Source: Planosporangium thailandense (GTDB taxonomy: Bacteria > Actinomycetota > Actinomycetes > Mycobacteriales > Micromonosporaceae). Taken from it: 64,000 bases of DNA. This document shows, one piece after another, positions 40,952 to 48,975 of the stretch; the stretch's first letter is position 1, and each line of letters opens with the position of its first letter. Made by a program: the position numbers and the translations under genes. The notes under the pieces were generated by a model. The model worked only from the letters and a program-made list of their open reading frames with translations, was not told the origin of the DNA and searched no databases. The stretch covers positions 62,001 to 126,000 of the forward strand of contig NZ_JAATVY010000016.1 of assembly GCF_011947195.1 (NCBI RefSeq), written 5' to 3'.

Positions 40952-41932
40952 CTACGTGAAGTCGTCGTAGCCACTGTCGAGGGGGCGCGGTCGGGTGACC
41001 GGGGTGGGCGTCTCGGCCGGCGGGACCGTGTCGATCGGGCCGGCGGCCTCGATCGGATCCACCGCGTACTCCAGCGGCGAGATCTCGTCGTCACCCACGT
41101 CGCCGAACTCTGCCCGGCGGCGGCGCGAGCGTCGGCGGTCGTTGAGGAACGCGAACCCGACCGCCGCGAAGTACAGCGCCGTCAGCACCATGGCCAGCGC
41201 AGTCATGCCGAACGGGTCGGGCGTCGGCGTGGCGATGGCCGAGAACGCGAAGAACAGGAACACGGCAACCCGCCACCAGCCGAGCAGCCGGCGGGCGCTC
41301 GCCATACCGGTGACGTTGAACAACACCACGATCAGCGGGAACTCCAGCGCCACCCCGAATAGGAGCATCAGGTTGGTGATGAAGGAGACGTACCGGGTGA
41401 CCTCGAGGTTGGTCGACACGTTGCTCGGCGTGAACGACAGCAGGAACTCCAGGCCCTTCGTCACGACGAAGAACGCGAGGACCGCGCCCCCGGCGAACAG
41501 CGGCGCGGCCGCGCCGACGAACGCGTACGCCCAGCGGCGCTCGTGCCGGTGCAGGCCCGGTGCGATGAACGCCCACAACTGGTACAGCCAGATCGGCGCG
41601 GCGAGGATCAGAGCGACCCACAGCGCGACCTTCATCTGCAGGACGAAGTAATCGGTCGGGCCAAGCACCTGCAGCGGGCATTTCCAGTCGGGCGGCAGGT
41701 GGTGGCTGCTGTCGAGCGCCATTTTGCGCATGAGATCGCAGTACGGCGAGTTCAGGGCGCTTAGTACCGGTTTGGCCAGCAGGAACCAGCTGATGATGAA
41801 GCCGGCGAGCACCCCCAGACATGCCTTCAACAGGCGGCTGCGCAGCTCCTGAAGGTGCTCCATGAGCGTCATGGAGCCGTCGGCGGCCCGGTCGAACTGG
41901 GACTGACGTTTCCGTCGGACGGGAAGTGCCAC
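40952..41932 (-). CDS. tatC: Sec-independent protein translocase TatC
   Basis: 326 aa with six membrane helices between residues 30 and 250. The twin-arginine receptor signature MTLMEHLQELRSRLLKACLG near residue 20 includes the conserved Glu that contacts the signal peptide. The later motif LFGVALEFPLIVVLFNVTG carries the second functional Glu. The C-terminal 75 residues form a charged, Pro/Thr-rich cytoplasmic tail, longer than in E. coli but common in actinobacteria. It follows tatA by 10 bp on the same strand. With TatA it exports folded proteins. Confidence 0.96.
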   Translation of the reverse strand: MALPVRRKRQSQFDRAADGSMTLMEHLQELRSRLLKACLGVLAGFIISWFLLAKPVLSALNSPYCDLMRKMALDSSHHLPPDWKCPLQVLGPTDYFVLQMKVALWVALILAAPIWLYQLWAFIAPGLHRHERRWAYAFVGAAAPLFAGGAVLAFFVVTKGLEFLLSFTPSNVSTNLEVTRYVSFITNLMLLFGVALEFPLIVVLFNVTGMASARRLLGWWRVAVFLFFAFSAIATPTPDPFGMTALAMVLTALYFAAVGFAFLNDRRRSRRRRAEFGDVGDDEISPLEYAVDPIEAAGPIDTVPPAETPTPVTRPRPLDSGYDDFT

Positions 41933-41942
41933 GGGCCAGGTG

Positions 41943-42197
41943 CTACTTGTCGCGAACCCGCTCGACCGGGTCCACGACGCTCGGCCGGTCGTCCTCGGTC
42001 GAGGCCAGCGGCTGACGGCCGTGCTGCGCGTCCGCCTTGGCGTTGACGTCGTCGTCGGCCAGGCCCTTGGTCTCAGCCTTCAGGATGCGCATGGAGCGGC
42101 CCAGGCCACGGGCGGCGTCGGGCAGGCGCTTCGCTCCGAACAGCAGGATCAGGACCACCACCAGAACGGCGATGTGCCACGGTCGAAGACTACCCAT
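41943..42197 (-). CDS. tatA: Sec-independent protein translocase TatA
   Basis: 84 aa from the ATG at 42197 (MGSLRPWHIAVLVVVLILLF); the upstream in-frame start lacks a spaced Shine-Dalgarno, and AGGTGG suits this one. A single membrane helix at 7-22, the FGAKRLPDAARGLG hinge with conserved F-G, an amphipathic helix (RSMRILKAETKGL), then an acidic tail. TatA multimers form the pore or membrane-thinning patch that moves folded substrates. It is directly upstream of tatC in transcription. Confidence 0.95.
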   Translation of the reverse strand: MGSLRPWHIAVLVVVLILLFGAKRLPDAARGLGRSMRILKAETKGLADDDVNAKADAQHGRQPLASTEDDRPSVVDPVERVRDK

Positions 42198-42314
42198 GTG
42201 AAGCCACCTCACAGTGTTTGTCAGTGCCAGCTCATCGTACGTGTGTTTGCGCGCTCGACCCAGCCCGCTCGCGATGAGCCGCCGATGAAGTCTCAGCCAG
42301 CCGACTCGAAGGCG

Positions 42315-42593
42315 TCAACCATCGGACAGCTTTGTTAACGGTCCGCTCGGCTGACGTACACCGCGCGTCCGTGCCACCTTCGCCTGCACCGCCAGCAGCT
42401 CATCGCGCAGCAGCTCGACGCGGTGCTGCAGCGCCGTCACGGCCGGCACCAGCCGCTGCGCCTCCACCAGGTGCAGCCGCAGCCGGCGCGCGGTGACGCC
42501 CACCTCGCCGAGACGCCGCAGCAGCGGCGCCGCGACCACCGCAAGGGCGAGCAGCGGGCCGGCCACGAGCACGATGACGATCCCCCAGACCAC
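42315..42593 (-). CDS. Small membrane-anchored coiled-coil protein
   Basis: 92 aa. One N-terminal helix (VWGIVIVLVAGPLLALAVVA) is followed by a helical, coiled-coil-like domain (HLVEAQRLVPAVTALQHRVE, then LLRDELLAVQAKVAR). No family recognised. Its position between pafC and tatA on the minus strand fits the small conserved gene often seen there in Micromonosporaceae, so it probably belongs to the old pafBC-tat block. It is now cut off from pafC by the toxin cassette. Confidence 0.65.
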   Translation of the reverse strand: MVWGIVIVLVAGPLLALAVVAAPLLRRLGEVGVTARRLRLHLVEAQRLVPAVTALQHRVELLRDELLAVQAKVARTRGVRQPSGPLTKLSDG

Positions 42594-42733
42594 ACGACGA
42601 CTCTAGTATGTCGATGCGCGTGCCCGCGCGGGACGCGCCACTGTACGGGACCGCGCCGCGGCGCCGGATTCACTATGGTGATCTTCTCCGAGACCCCTGT
42701 CGGGAGGACCATCGTGAATTCGGGACGCGGCCG

Positions 42734-44485
42734 GTGAGCGCCCCGGTCAACCCGCTCATCGCGGAGCGCCACGACACGACGCGCGGCTGGACCGGTATCG
42801 GCATCGTCGAGGATGTCCACGACCTGTCCGCCGCGTTCGAGTCGGGAAGCTGGGTCGACGGCAGCCTGGCCGGGCTGTCCGCCTCGCTGGACACGCTCGG
42901 ACTCGTCGTCGACCCACTCGGGACCGTCGTCTCATGGGGCGTGTCCTGGCTGTTCGAGCACGTCAAGCCACTGTCCGACGCGCTCGACCGGCTCGCCGGC
43001 GACCCCGACCAGATCACCGCGTACGCGCAGACCTGGAGCAACGTCTCGGCTGCGGTCACCGCGCAGGCCGGCGACCTCGGCGCCGCGGTCGGCGCGACGG
43101 TGTCCAGCTGGACCGGCGCCGCGGCGGACGCCTACCGTGCGCAGGCCCACGACCTGCAGACCAATGTGCAGGCCGCCGCCAAGGCCGCCGAGGTCATCGG
43201 CAAGATCGTCGAGGGTGCGGGCGTGGTGGTGGCCCTCGTGCGGGGGCTCGTGCGCGACCTGATAGCCGAGTTCGTATCCGTGCTGGCGGTACGGCTGCCG
43301 GAGTGGCTGGCGGAGGAGGGTTGCACCCTCGGCATCGCCACCCCGCTCGTCGTCACCCAGGTCGGCTCGCTCGTCGCCAAGTGGGCCGCGAAGATCAGTG
43401 AGGTCGTCCGCGCCCTCACCCGCAGCTTGCGCAAGCTGTCACAGATTCTCGGCCGGCTGCACGAGCTGCTCGACGGCGTGTTCGCCGCGCTCCGGTCCGG
43501 TCGCCGCGCGGCCGCCGGTGCCGACACCCTCGGGGTGGTCGACTCGTTCGGCGCCCTGCCCTCCCACGGTGCCCTGCCCGACGGCCTCCCCTCCCACGGC
43601 GGCCTGCCGCACTCCGAGCCGGCCGGATGGCACACCGGCGCCGGCTCCCCGGCCGACGGCACATTCTGGCCCCCGGACTCCGATCTGGGCTCCGCCCCAC
43701 ATGTCGGTAGCCCGGACCCGGGCGTACCCACACTCGCCGGCCAGGTCGAGACGCCGCCCGTCCCGCACACGCCCCACACCGCCCCGACGCCGACCGGCAC
43801 GGTCCCACCCGACCCGTACTACATCAACCGGATCGACGAGGCGCTCGGATCGGGCGGCCCGCCTCGTCGCACGCCGGACACGCCGTCACCGAGCCCCCAC
43901 GAGCCGACCGGACCGCGCACTTTCAGCAGCAACGCCGAAGGGGCCAGGTACGGACAGACGACCTGGGAACAGGCCCAGAACCAGCTGACCGACGACCAGC
44001 GCCATTTCCTCAACGGCTACACCCGGGAGCGGGATCCCAGGCCCGGAGAGGCACCCAACTACAAGGACATCAACGGGTACCTCCGGGGCCGGTCACCGGG
44101 CGATCCACAGGTCGAGGCGGCCGTGCGGCACATGGACGAGGCGATGCGCATTCAGCCCGTACCCGAGGACGTCGTGGTCCTACGGGAAACCGGATACGAG
44201 GCGTTCAACGCCCCCATGCGCCGTTTGGACGGCACAGTGCAGTGCGATCCCGCTTACTTGTCGACGGCGCTCGGCAACGAGCCCAACTTCAAACCCCAGG
44301 CACCGGTGGTTCTCCACCTCCAGGTGCCCGCCGGCACTCCCGCGATGTACATGGAAGGCCTGTCGGTATACGACAGCGAACATGAGCTGCTACTCGGCCG
44401 CAACCTGCCCTACCTGGTAGAGCGTTCAGAGGAGGTCGGCGGGCGCTGGCACGTCTACGCGCGCGTCATAACAGAGTCGAAGTAG
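42734..44485 (+). CDS. Polymorphic toxin: WXG100-like N-domain, ADP-ribosyltransferase C-domain
   Basis: 583 aa from the GTG at 42734; the frame is open further upstream with poor coding character. Residues 80-165 are helical with a W126-T-G128 turn, as in WXG100/PPE-like type VII secretion substrates. Residues 165-255 form a helical hydrophobic region; 265-395 is a Pro/Ser/His linker. Residues 400-583 fit an ADP-ribosyltransferase exoenzyme: R484 (VVVLRETGY), the S510-T-A strand (DPAYLSTALG), and the ExE motif E549-H-E551 (YDSEHELLLGR). ExE indicates arginine as target residue. Codon GC drops toward the toxin domain. Three small paralogous genes follow immediately. Secretion route is inference. 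Confidence 0.8.
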   Translation: MSAPVNPLIAERHDTTRGWTGIGIVEDVHDLSAAFESGSWVDGSLAGLSASLDTLGLVVDPLGTVVSWGVSWLFEHVKPLSDALDRLAGDPDQITAYAQTWSNVSAAVTAQAGDLGAAVGATVSSWTGAAADAYRAQAHDLQTNVQAAAKAAEVIGKIVEGAGVVVALVRGLVRDLIAEFVSVLAVRLPEWLAEEGCTLGIATPLVVTQVGSLVAKWAAKISEVVRALTRSLRKLSQILGRLHELLDGVFAALRSGRRAAAGADTLGVVDSFGALPSHGALPDGLPSHGGLPHSEPAGWHTGAGSPADGTFWPPDSDLGSAPHVGSPDPGVPTLAGQVETPPVPHTPHTAPTPTGTVPPDPYYINRIDEALGSGGPPRRTPDTPSPSPHEPTGPRTFSSNAEGARYGQTTWEQAQNQLTDDQRHFLNGYTRERDPRPGEAPNYKDINGYLRGRSPGDPQVEAAVRHMDEAMRIQPVPEDVVVLRETGYEAFNAPMRRLDGTVQCDPAYLSTALGNEPNFKPQAPVVLHLQVPAGTPAMYMEGLSVYDSEHELLLGRNLPYLVERSEEVGGRWHVYARVITESK

Positions 44486-44507
44486 CGACTGATGGAAGAG
44501 GATTGCG

Positions 44508-44888
44508 ATGCTTCAAGGCCCGATGTCGGAGGATCCCCAGTTTCAAACAGTCTGGGCGCCCGACGAATACCCGTACACCACGACGTCGGCAGTCCGGTAT
44601 GTGCCGGTGACCCTTGAGGGCGGCCTCATCGGCTATCTATGGGCGGCCGTCACCGACGACGCCCTCGATTTCATCCCTTGTACGTCCGGCGGCAGCCGCG
44701 CCAACAACGCCAGCGTGAAGTGGGTGCACCGCCTGCGGTGGGCGAAGGCCAACGGGATCACCCCACTGCAGGCCCTGCGGCACTGGGCCGGGCGGCCGGA
44801 AGAACCGCTGACCGGGTACGTACCGGTGGGCGCCGAGCAGGAAGCGCCGAGCCTAGCAACGCTCGAGGCCCTGGCCGCCTCCGCGTGA
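44508..44888 (+). CDS. Candidate immunity protein, paralogue 1 of 3
   Basis: 126 aa, 22 bp after the toxin stop, with GGAAGAGGA upstream of the ATG. Soluble, with no signal peptide. The shared family core reads PMSEDPQFQTVW, YPYTTTSAVRYVPVTL, GYLWAAVTDDA, then RLRWAKANGITPLQALRHWAG and GAEQEAPSL. No known domain is recognised. Its place directly after a toxin and its repetition suggest a neutralising partner held in the cytoplasm. Third-position GC is lower than in flanking housekeeping genes. The most variable segment, residues 50-70, is where paralogues differ and may set specificity. Confidence 0.65.
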   Translation: MLQGPMSEDPQFQTVWAPDEYPYTTTSAVRYVPVTLEGGLIGYLWAAVTDDALDFIPCTSGGSRANNASVKWVHRLRWAKANGITPLQALRHWAGRPEEPLTGYVPVGAEQEAPSLATLEALAASA

Positions 44889-44976
44889 ATGTCGGCCGGG
44901 ACCTGGCACCACCAGCGCCGGGACCATTTCATTCCGAGCAGGCTACGGCCGGAGTCGAAGGAAGGAAGAAGGCTGC

Positions 44977-45357
44977 ATGCCGCGCGGCCCGATGTCGGAG
45001 GACCCCAAGTTCCAAACCATCTGGGAACCCGACCAGTACCCATACACCACTACCTCTTCGGTCAGGTATGTCCCGGTGACGCTGCAGGGAGACCTGATCG
45101 GTTACCTGTGGGCCGCCGTCACCGACGACGCGATCTCCTTCGTGGTCCGCGACAAGGGTGGGGACGCCGCGTACAACGCCGCCGTGAGGTGGACGCACCG
45201 CCTGCGGTGGGCGAAGGCCAACGGGATCACCCCACTGCAGGCCCTGCGCCACTGGGCCGGGCAGCCGGAAGAACCGCTGACCGGCTACGTACCGGAGGGC
45301 GCCGAACAGGAAGCGCCGAGCCTCGGGGCGCTCGAGGCCCTGGCCGCCTCCGCGTGA
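44977..45357 (+). CDS. Candidate immunity protein, paralogue 2 of 3
   Basis: 126 aa with GAAGGAAG before the ATG. By eye alignment about 100 of 126 positions match paralogue 1, and the last 60 codons are almost identical in DNA (offset 469 bp), showing recent duplication. The differences gather at the N-terminal two residues and at residues 50-72 (CTSGGSRANN versus RDKGGDAAYN). The 88 bp between the copies hold no other gene. Same strand and operon as the toxin. Confidence 0.65.
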   Translation: MPRGPMSEDPKFQTIWEPDQYPYTTTSSVRYVPVTLQGDLIGYLWAAVTDDAISFVVRDKGGDAAYNAAVRWTHRLRWAKANGITPLQALRHWAGQPEEPLTGYVPEGAEQEAPSLGALEALAASA

Positions 45358-45370
45358 GGACGACCTGACG

Positions 45371-45748
45371 GTGCACGACCCGATGTCGGAGGACCCCCAG
45401 TTTCATACGGTCTATCTGCCCGACAACTACCCGAAGACCACCGACGCGGCTGTCCGGTACGCTCCGGTCACGCTGACCGGCAGACCTGTCGGCTACGTCT
45501 GGGCAGCGGTCACTGACGACGCAGGCGGCTTCGTCGGGCTGGGTTCGTCCGGAGCAGACGGGTTCAACGCGCACGTCGGTTGGGTCGCCCGCTTCCGCTG
45601 GGCGAAAGCCAACAACGTGTCACCACTCCACGTGCTACGCCACTTCGCTGGCCTGAAAGAGGACGAGCGAGCCGGATACGTACCAGACGGCGCCGAGCAG
45701 GAAGCGCCCAGCCTGGACGCGCTGAAGGCGGTGGCGGCCGCCGGCTGA
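45371..45748 (+). CDS. Candidate immunity protein, paralogue 3 of 3
   Basis: 125 aa from a GTG 13 bp after paralogue 2. It is the divergent member: PMSEDPQFHTVYLPDNYP, VRYAPVTLTGRPVGYVWAAV and FRWAKANN keep the family core, but only about half the positions match the other two, and its C-terminal helix is altered (HVLRHFAGLKEDERAGYV). An older duplication, or a capture from another toxin locus, would explain this. It ends 19 bp from the convergent pafC stop, which marks the right edge of the cassette. Confidence 0.62.
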   Translation: MHDPMSEDPQFHTVYLPDNYPKTTDAAVRYAPVTLTGRPVGYVWAAVTDDAGGFVGLGSSGADGFNAHVGWVARFRWAKANNVSPLHVLRHFAGLKEDERAGYVPDGAEQEAPSLDALKAVAAAG

Positions 45749-45767
45749 TCACCGGCCGCCAGCGCCT

Positions 45768-46724
45768 TCAGCAGGGAACCTGCTCCTCGTACGCCGAGAG
45801 CGCGGTGCGGGCCTCGGCGCCGACGGCCTCGATGAGCTCCGGCGGCCCAACCACCGTCACCTCCGGCCCGAGCCCGAGGACCAGCCGGCGCGCCCACGAC
45901 AGGTCGGAGGCGCGCAGGGACACGAGCCAGTGCTGGCCGGGCTCGGCGCGCACCTCCTCGCACGGGTAGTACTCGGTGATCCACCGCGCTCCACGGCTGA
46001 CCCGCAGCGTGACCAGCGGCTGATCGGGCGTGGCGTGGAAGAGTCCCTCGCTCACGTCGGTGGGCTGGGCGTCCGGCGGGGGTGCGGCCGGTTCGTCGAG
46101 CTCATCGAAGGCGTCGATGCGGTCCACGCGGAAGAGCCGTACCGCCTCGGCCCGGCGGCACCACGCCTCCAGGTAGGCGCGGTCCCCCACGACGAGCACC
46201 CGCATCGGGTCGACGACCCGGTCGGTGGTCTCGTCGCGGGCGGCCGTGTAGTACGTCAGCCGCACCGCGTGTGCGCGCTCGACAGCGCCGCGCAGGCCGG
46301 CGAGCCGGTCGCGGTTGCCGGGCAGCCGGACGGCGACCGGCGGGCTGGCCTCCTCGCCCGCCGCGCTCTCGATCTTGGCAAGGGCCCGTTCGATGGCGTC
46401 CCGGTGCCCCACCCCGGGCGTCTCGGCCAGCAGCCGGAGCGCCACCACCAGGGCCAGCGCCTCGTCGCGGGTCAGCCGCAGGGGCCGGTCGATGCCGGCG
46501 TCGTAGGTGATGGTCACCCGGTCGCCGTCGAGCGCCATGTCGATGAGGTCGCCCGGGCCGTAGCCGGGCAGCCCGCACACCCACAGCAGCTCCAGGTCGT
46601 CGCGGAGCTGGCGCTCGGTCACACCCAGGTCCGCCGCCGCTTCGGCGACCGCGATGCCGGGCCGGGCCAGCAGGTAGGGCACCAGGTTGAGCAGCCGGGA
46701 CAGCCGGTCGGTGGAGCCGCTCAC
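45768..46724 (-). CDS. pafC: Transcriptional regulator PafC
   Basis: 318 aa from a GTG that overlaps the pafB stop by 4 nt. With PafB it forms the heterodimeric activator of the LexA-independent DNA-damage response in mycobacteria. N-terminal winged HTH (RLLNLVPYLLARPGIAVAEA then DLGVTERQLRDDLELLWVCG), WYL domain from about residue 140 (VRLTYYTAARDETTDRVVDP, AYLEAWCRRAEAVRLFRVDR), and a C-terminal WCX part. Length and order are typical. The convergent toxin cassette now lies directly downstream. Confidence 0.94.
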   Translation of the reverse strand: MSGSTDRLSRLLNLVPYLLARPGIAVAEAAADLGVTERQLRDDLELLWVCGLPGYGPGDLIDMALDGDRVTITYDAGIDRPLRLTRDEALALVVALRLLAETPGVGHRDAIERALAKIESAAGEEASPPVAVRLPGNRDRLAGLRGAVERAHAVRLTYYTAARDETTDRVVDPMRVLVVGDRAYLEAWCRRAEAVRLFRVDRIDAFDELDEPAAPPPDAQPTDVSEGLFHATPDQPLVTLRVSRGARWITEYYPCEEVRAEPGQHWLVSLRASDLSWARRLVLGLGPEVTVVGPPELIEAVGAEARTALSAYEEQVPC

Positions 46725-47752
46725 GACCGATCACTCCGCCCGCCGTGCGCCGCCGCGATGACCCGGTCGCCGGGTGCTGCCGCGCCGGGATGGGCGGCAG
46801 CGATCTCATGGAGCCGCTTCACGACGAAGTCACGTACCTCCGGCGGGTCTTCCACGACGAGGTCCGCGCCGTAGCCGACGAGCCAGCCGGCCAGCCGCTC
46901 GGCGTCGGCGTACTTGAGCACCACGCGGTCGCCGTCCTCGCCGGCGACGACCCGGTCGGCGTAGCGGCGGATGCCGGTGGCACGCCCCTTCCGGACCAGC
47001 ACGGTGGCCTCCCGCGTGCGCTCCGGCGGTCCCGACCACCGGGCGACGTAGCTGATGAGATCGACTTCGGGTGGCTCGTAGGCGCCGGGGCTGCCGGCCC
47101 GCCGCACGGCGCCGACGACCCGGGAGAGCCGGAAACAGCGGGGCGCGTCGCGCCCCAGGTCGTGGCCCACGACGTACCACCGGCCGCGCCAGCACACCAC
47201 GCCCCAGGGCTGCAGCTTGCGCGTCTTCGGCTGGTCGTCCTCGGGTGTGCGGTAGTCGAACGTCACCGCCTGCCGGTCGCGCACCGCGCCGGTCAACGGC
47301 TCGAAGGCCGGGTCCACCCGCACCACCGGCTCCACCCCGAGCGTGGCGTGCGGGTCGACGTCGATGCCGGCGGCGCGCAGCTTGGTCAGCGCGGACGACG
47401 CCGCCGCGGCGAGGCCGGCGTGCTGCCAGGTCCGCGCGGCGATGCCCACGGCGGCCGCCTCGTCGGGCTCGAGATGGATGTCGGGCAGCGCGTACTCGCC
47501 CCGGGCGATGCGGTAGCCGGGCTCGCTGTCGAAGATGCTGGCGGTGCCGATCTCCAGCGGGACGCCGAGGTCACGCAGCTCCGCCTTGTCCCGCTCGAAC
47601 TTCCGCTGGAACGCCTCGTGGTCGCGAGGATCCCGCGGATCGTGCTCGTAGCCGGGCACGGTCGCGGCGATCTGCGCCGCGGTCAGGAAGCGGCGCGTGG
47701 ACAACAGGCAGATGACCAGGTTGACGAGTCTTTCGGTGCGGCTGCGCGACAC
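46721..47752 (-). CDS. pafB: Transcriptional regulator PafB
   Basis: 343 aa from the GTG at 47752; the long upstream frame overlaps a divergent gene and is rejected. The HTH domain begins SRTERLVNLVICLLSTRRFL, with the second helix pair FQRKFERDKAELRDLGVPLE. The WYL domain follows near residue 165 (VTFDYRTPEDDQPKTRKLQP, WYVVGHDLGRDAPRCFRLSR), then the WCX domain. It acts with PafC; the name comes from its linkage to pafA, but it is not needed for pupylation itself. The two are coupled by a 4-nt overlap. Confidence 0.94.
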   Translation of the reverse strand: MSRSRTERLVNLVICLLSTRRFLTAAQIAATVPGYEHDPRDPRDHEAFQRKFERDKAELRDLGVPLEIGTASIFDSEPGYRIARGEYALPDIHLEPDEAAAVGIAARTWQHAGLAAAASSALTKLRAAGIDVDPHATLGVEPVVRVDPAFEPLTGAVRDRQAVTFDYRTPEDDQPKTRKLQPWGVVCWRGRWYVVGHDLGRDAPRCFRLSRVVGAVRRAGSPGAYEPPEVDLISYVARWSGPPERTREATVLVRKGRATGIRRYADRVVAGEDGDRVVLKYADAERLAGWLVGYGADLVVEDPPEVRDFVVKRLHEIAAAHPGAAAPGDRVIAAAHGGRSDRS

Positions 47753-47869
47753 GCTAGCGACGCTAGCAGCGTCAGCCTCGATCCGCCGACGCCTCCCGGG
47801 TATTTCCGAACACTCGTACGACGAACGCGCCTTCCGGGCCGGGCAACCAGCGTGCGCTAGCGTGACACG

Positions 47870-48943
47870 GTGATCCAATGGCGCCAGGGCACCGTGACCG
47901 GACTGCGCCGTCGCTGGCGCGGCACGGTCGAACTCGACGTGGCGCTGCGGCGTCGCCGGCCCGAGGACCCCGCATCGGTACGGGCGCTGGCCTACCCGGC
48001 GCTGGTGGGTGAGCCGGAGCCGGGCGACACGGTCCTGCTCAACGTCAACGCGCTCGCGCTCGGGTTGGGCACCGGCGGGTACGCCCTGGTCGTCGCGCTG
48101 CCGGACCGGCTGCCACCCGACGACGACCGCCCCGGTCACGTCGTGAAAGCGCGGTACACGCCCCAGCAGGCGGTGGTGCTCGCGGCCGACGAGGAGGCCT
48201 CGCCGCACCGGGACGTCCTGGCGGCGGCGGACTCGCTGGACGGAATGCCGGTGGTCACCGCCGACCTGCACTCCGCGCTGCCCGCGGTCGTCGCCGGCGT
48301 GCAGGCCGACCGGCCGCAGGCGCGCATTGCGTACGTGATGACCGACGGCGGCGCGCTTCCGGCCTGGTTCTCGCGGACCCTCGACGCGCTGTCCGACCGG
48401 CTCGCCGGAGTGGTCACCGTCGGGCAGGCGTTCGGTGGTGATCTCGAGGCCACGAACGTGCACAGCGGCCTGCTGGCCGCCCGCCACGCCCTGCGCGCCG
48501 ACGTGGCGGTGGTGACCCAGGGTCCGGGCAACCTCGGTACCGGTACGCCCTGGGGCTACTCCGGCGTCGCCGTCGGCGAGGCGGTGAACGCGGTGGCGGC
48601 GCTGTCCGGGCGCCCCGTCGGTTCGCTGCGCATCTCCGCTGCCGATCCCCGGCCCCGCCACCACGGCGTGTCCCACCACAGCCTGACCGCGTACGGCAGG
48701 GTCGCCCTCGCGGCCGCCGACCTGGTGGTGCCGGCGGGCGTCGACTCCTGCCTGGGCGTCCACGAGGCGCTCACCCCGTTGCGGCAGCGGCACCGGATCG
48801 TCACGGTCGCCGTCGACGGCCTCGACGCGGCGCTGCGGGCGCTGCCGGTGAAGCTGTCGACGATGGGCCGCGACCTGGACGCCGACACGGTCTACTTCCT
48901 GGCCGCCGCCGCGGCGGGCCGGCACGCGGCCGCGCTGCTGTAG
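47870..48943 (+). CDS. DUF3866-family protein
   Basis: 357 aa from a GTG; typical length for DUF3866. Family blocks: MIQWRQGTVTGLRRRWRGTV at the start, GDTVLLNVNALALGLGTGGY, VVKARYTPQQAVVLAADEE, IAYVMTDGGALPAWFSRTL, TQGPGNLGTGTPWGYSGVAVG and RISAADPRPRHHGVSHHSLTA. The His/Asp-rich RHHGVSHHS segment could bind a metal, but no function is established. It is divergent from pafB and sits between pafBC and pafA, as in other actinobacterial Pup loci. Confidence 0.9.
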   Translation: MIQWRQGTVTGLRRRWRGTVELDVALRRRRPEDPASVRALAYPALVGEPEPGDTVLLNVNALALGLGTGGYALVVALPDRLPPDDDRPGHVVKARYTPQQAVVLAADEEASPHRDVLAAADSLDGMPVVTADLHSALPAVVAGVQADRPQARIAYVMTDGGALPAWFSRTLDALSDRLAGVVTVGQAFGGDLEATNVHSGLLAARHALRADVAVVTQGPGNLGTGTPWGYSGVAVGEAVNAVAALSGRPVGSLRISAADPRPRHHGVSHHSLTAYGRVALAAADLVVPAGVDSCLGVHEALTPLRQRHRIVTVAVDGLDAALRALPVKLSTMGRDLDADTVYFLAAAAAGRHAAALL

Positions 48944-48975
48944 CCGCCGCTGCGGCTGACCGACCGGCGCGGCGG

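Noticed and set aside
42608..42733. Upstream extension of the toxin gene to an earlier start
   Set aside because: The added 42 residues are Arg/Asp-rich with no secondary structure; the GTG at 42734 gives a natural start.
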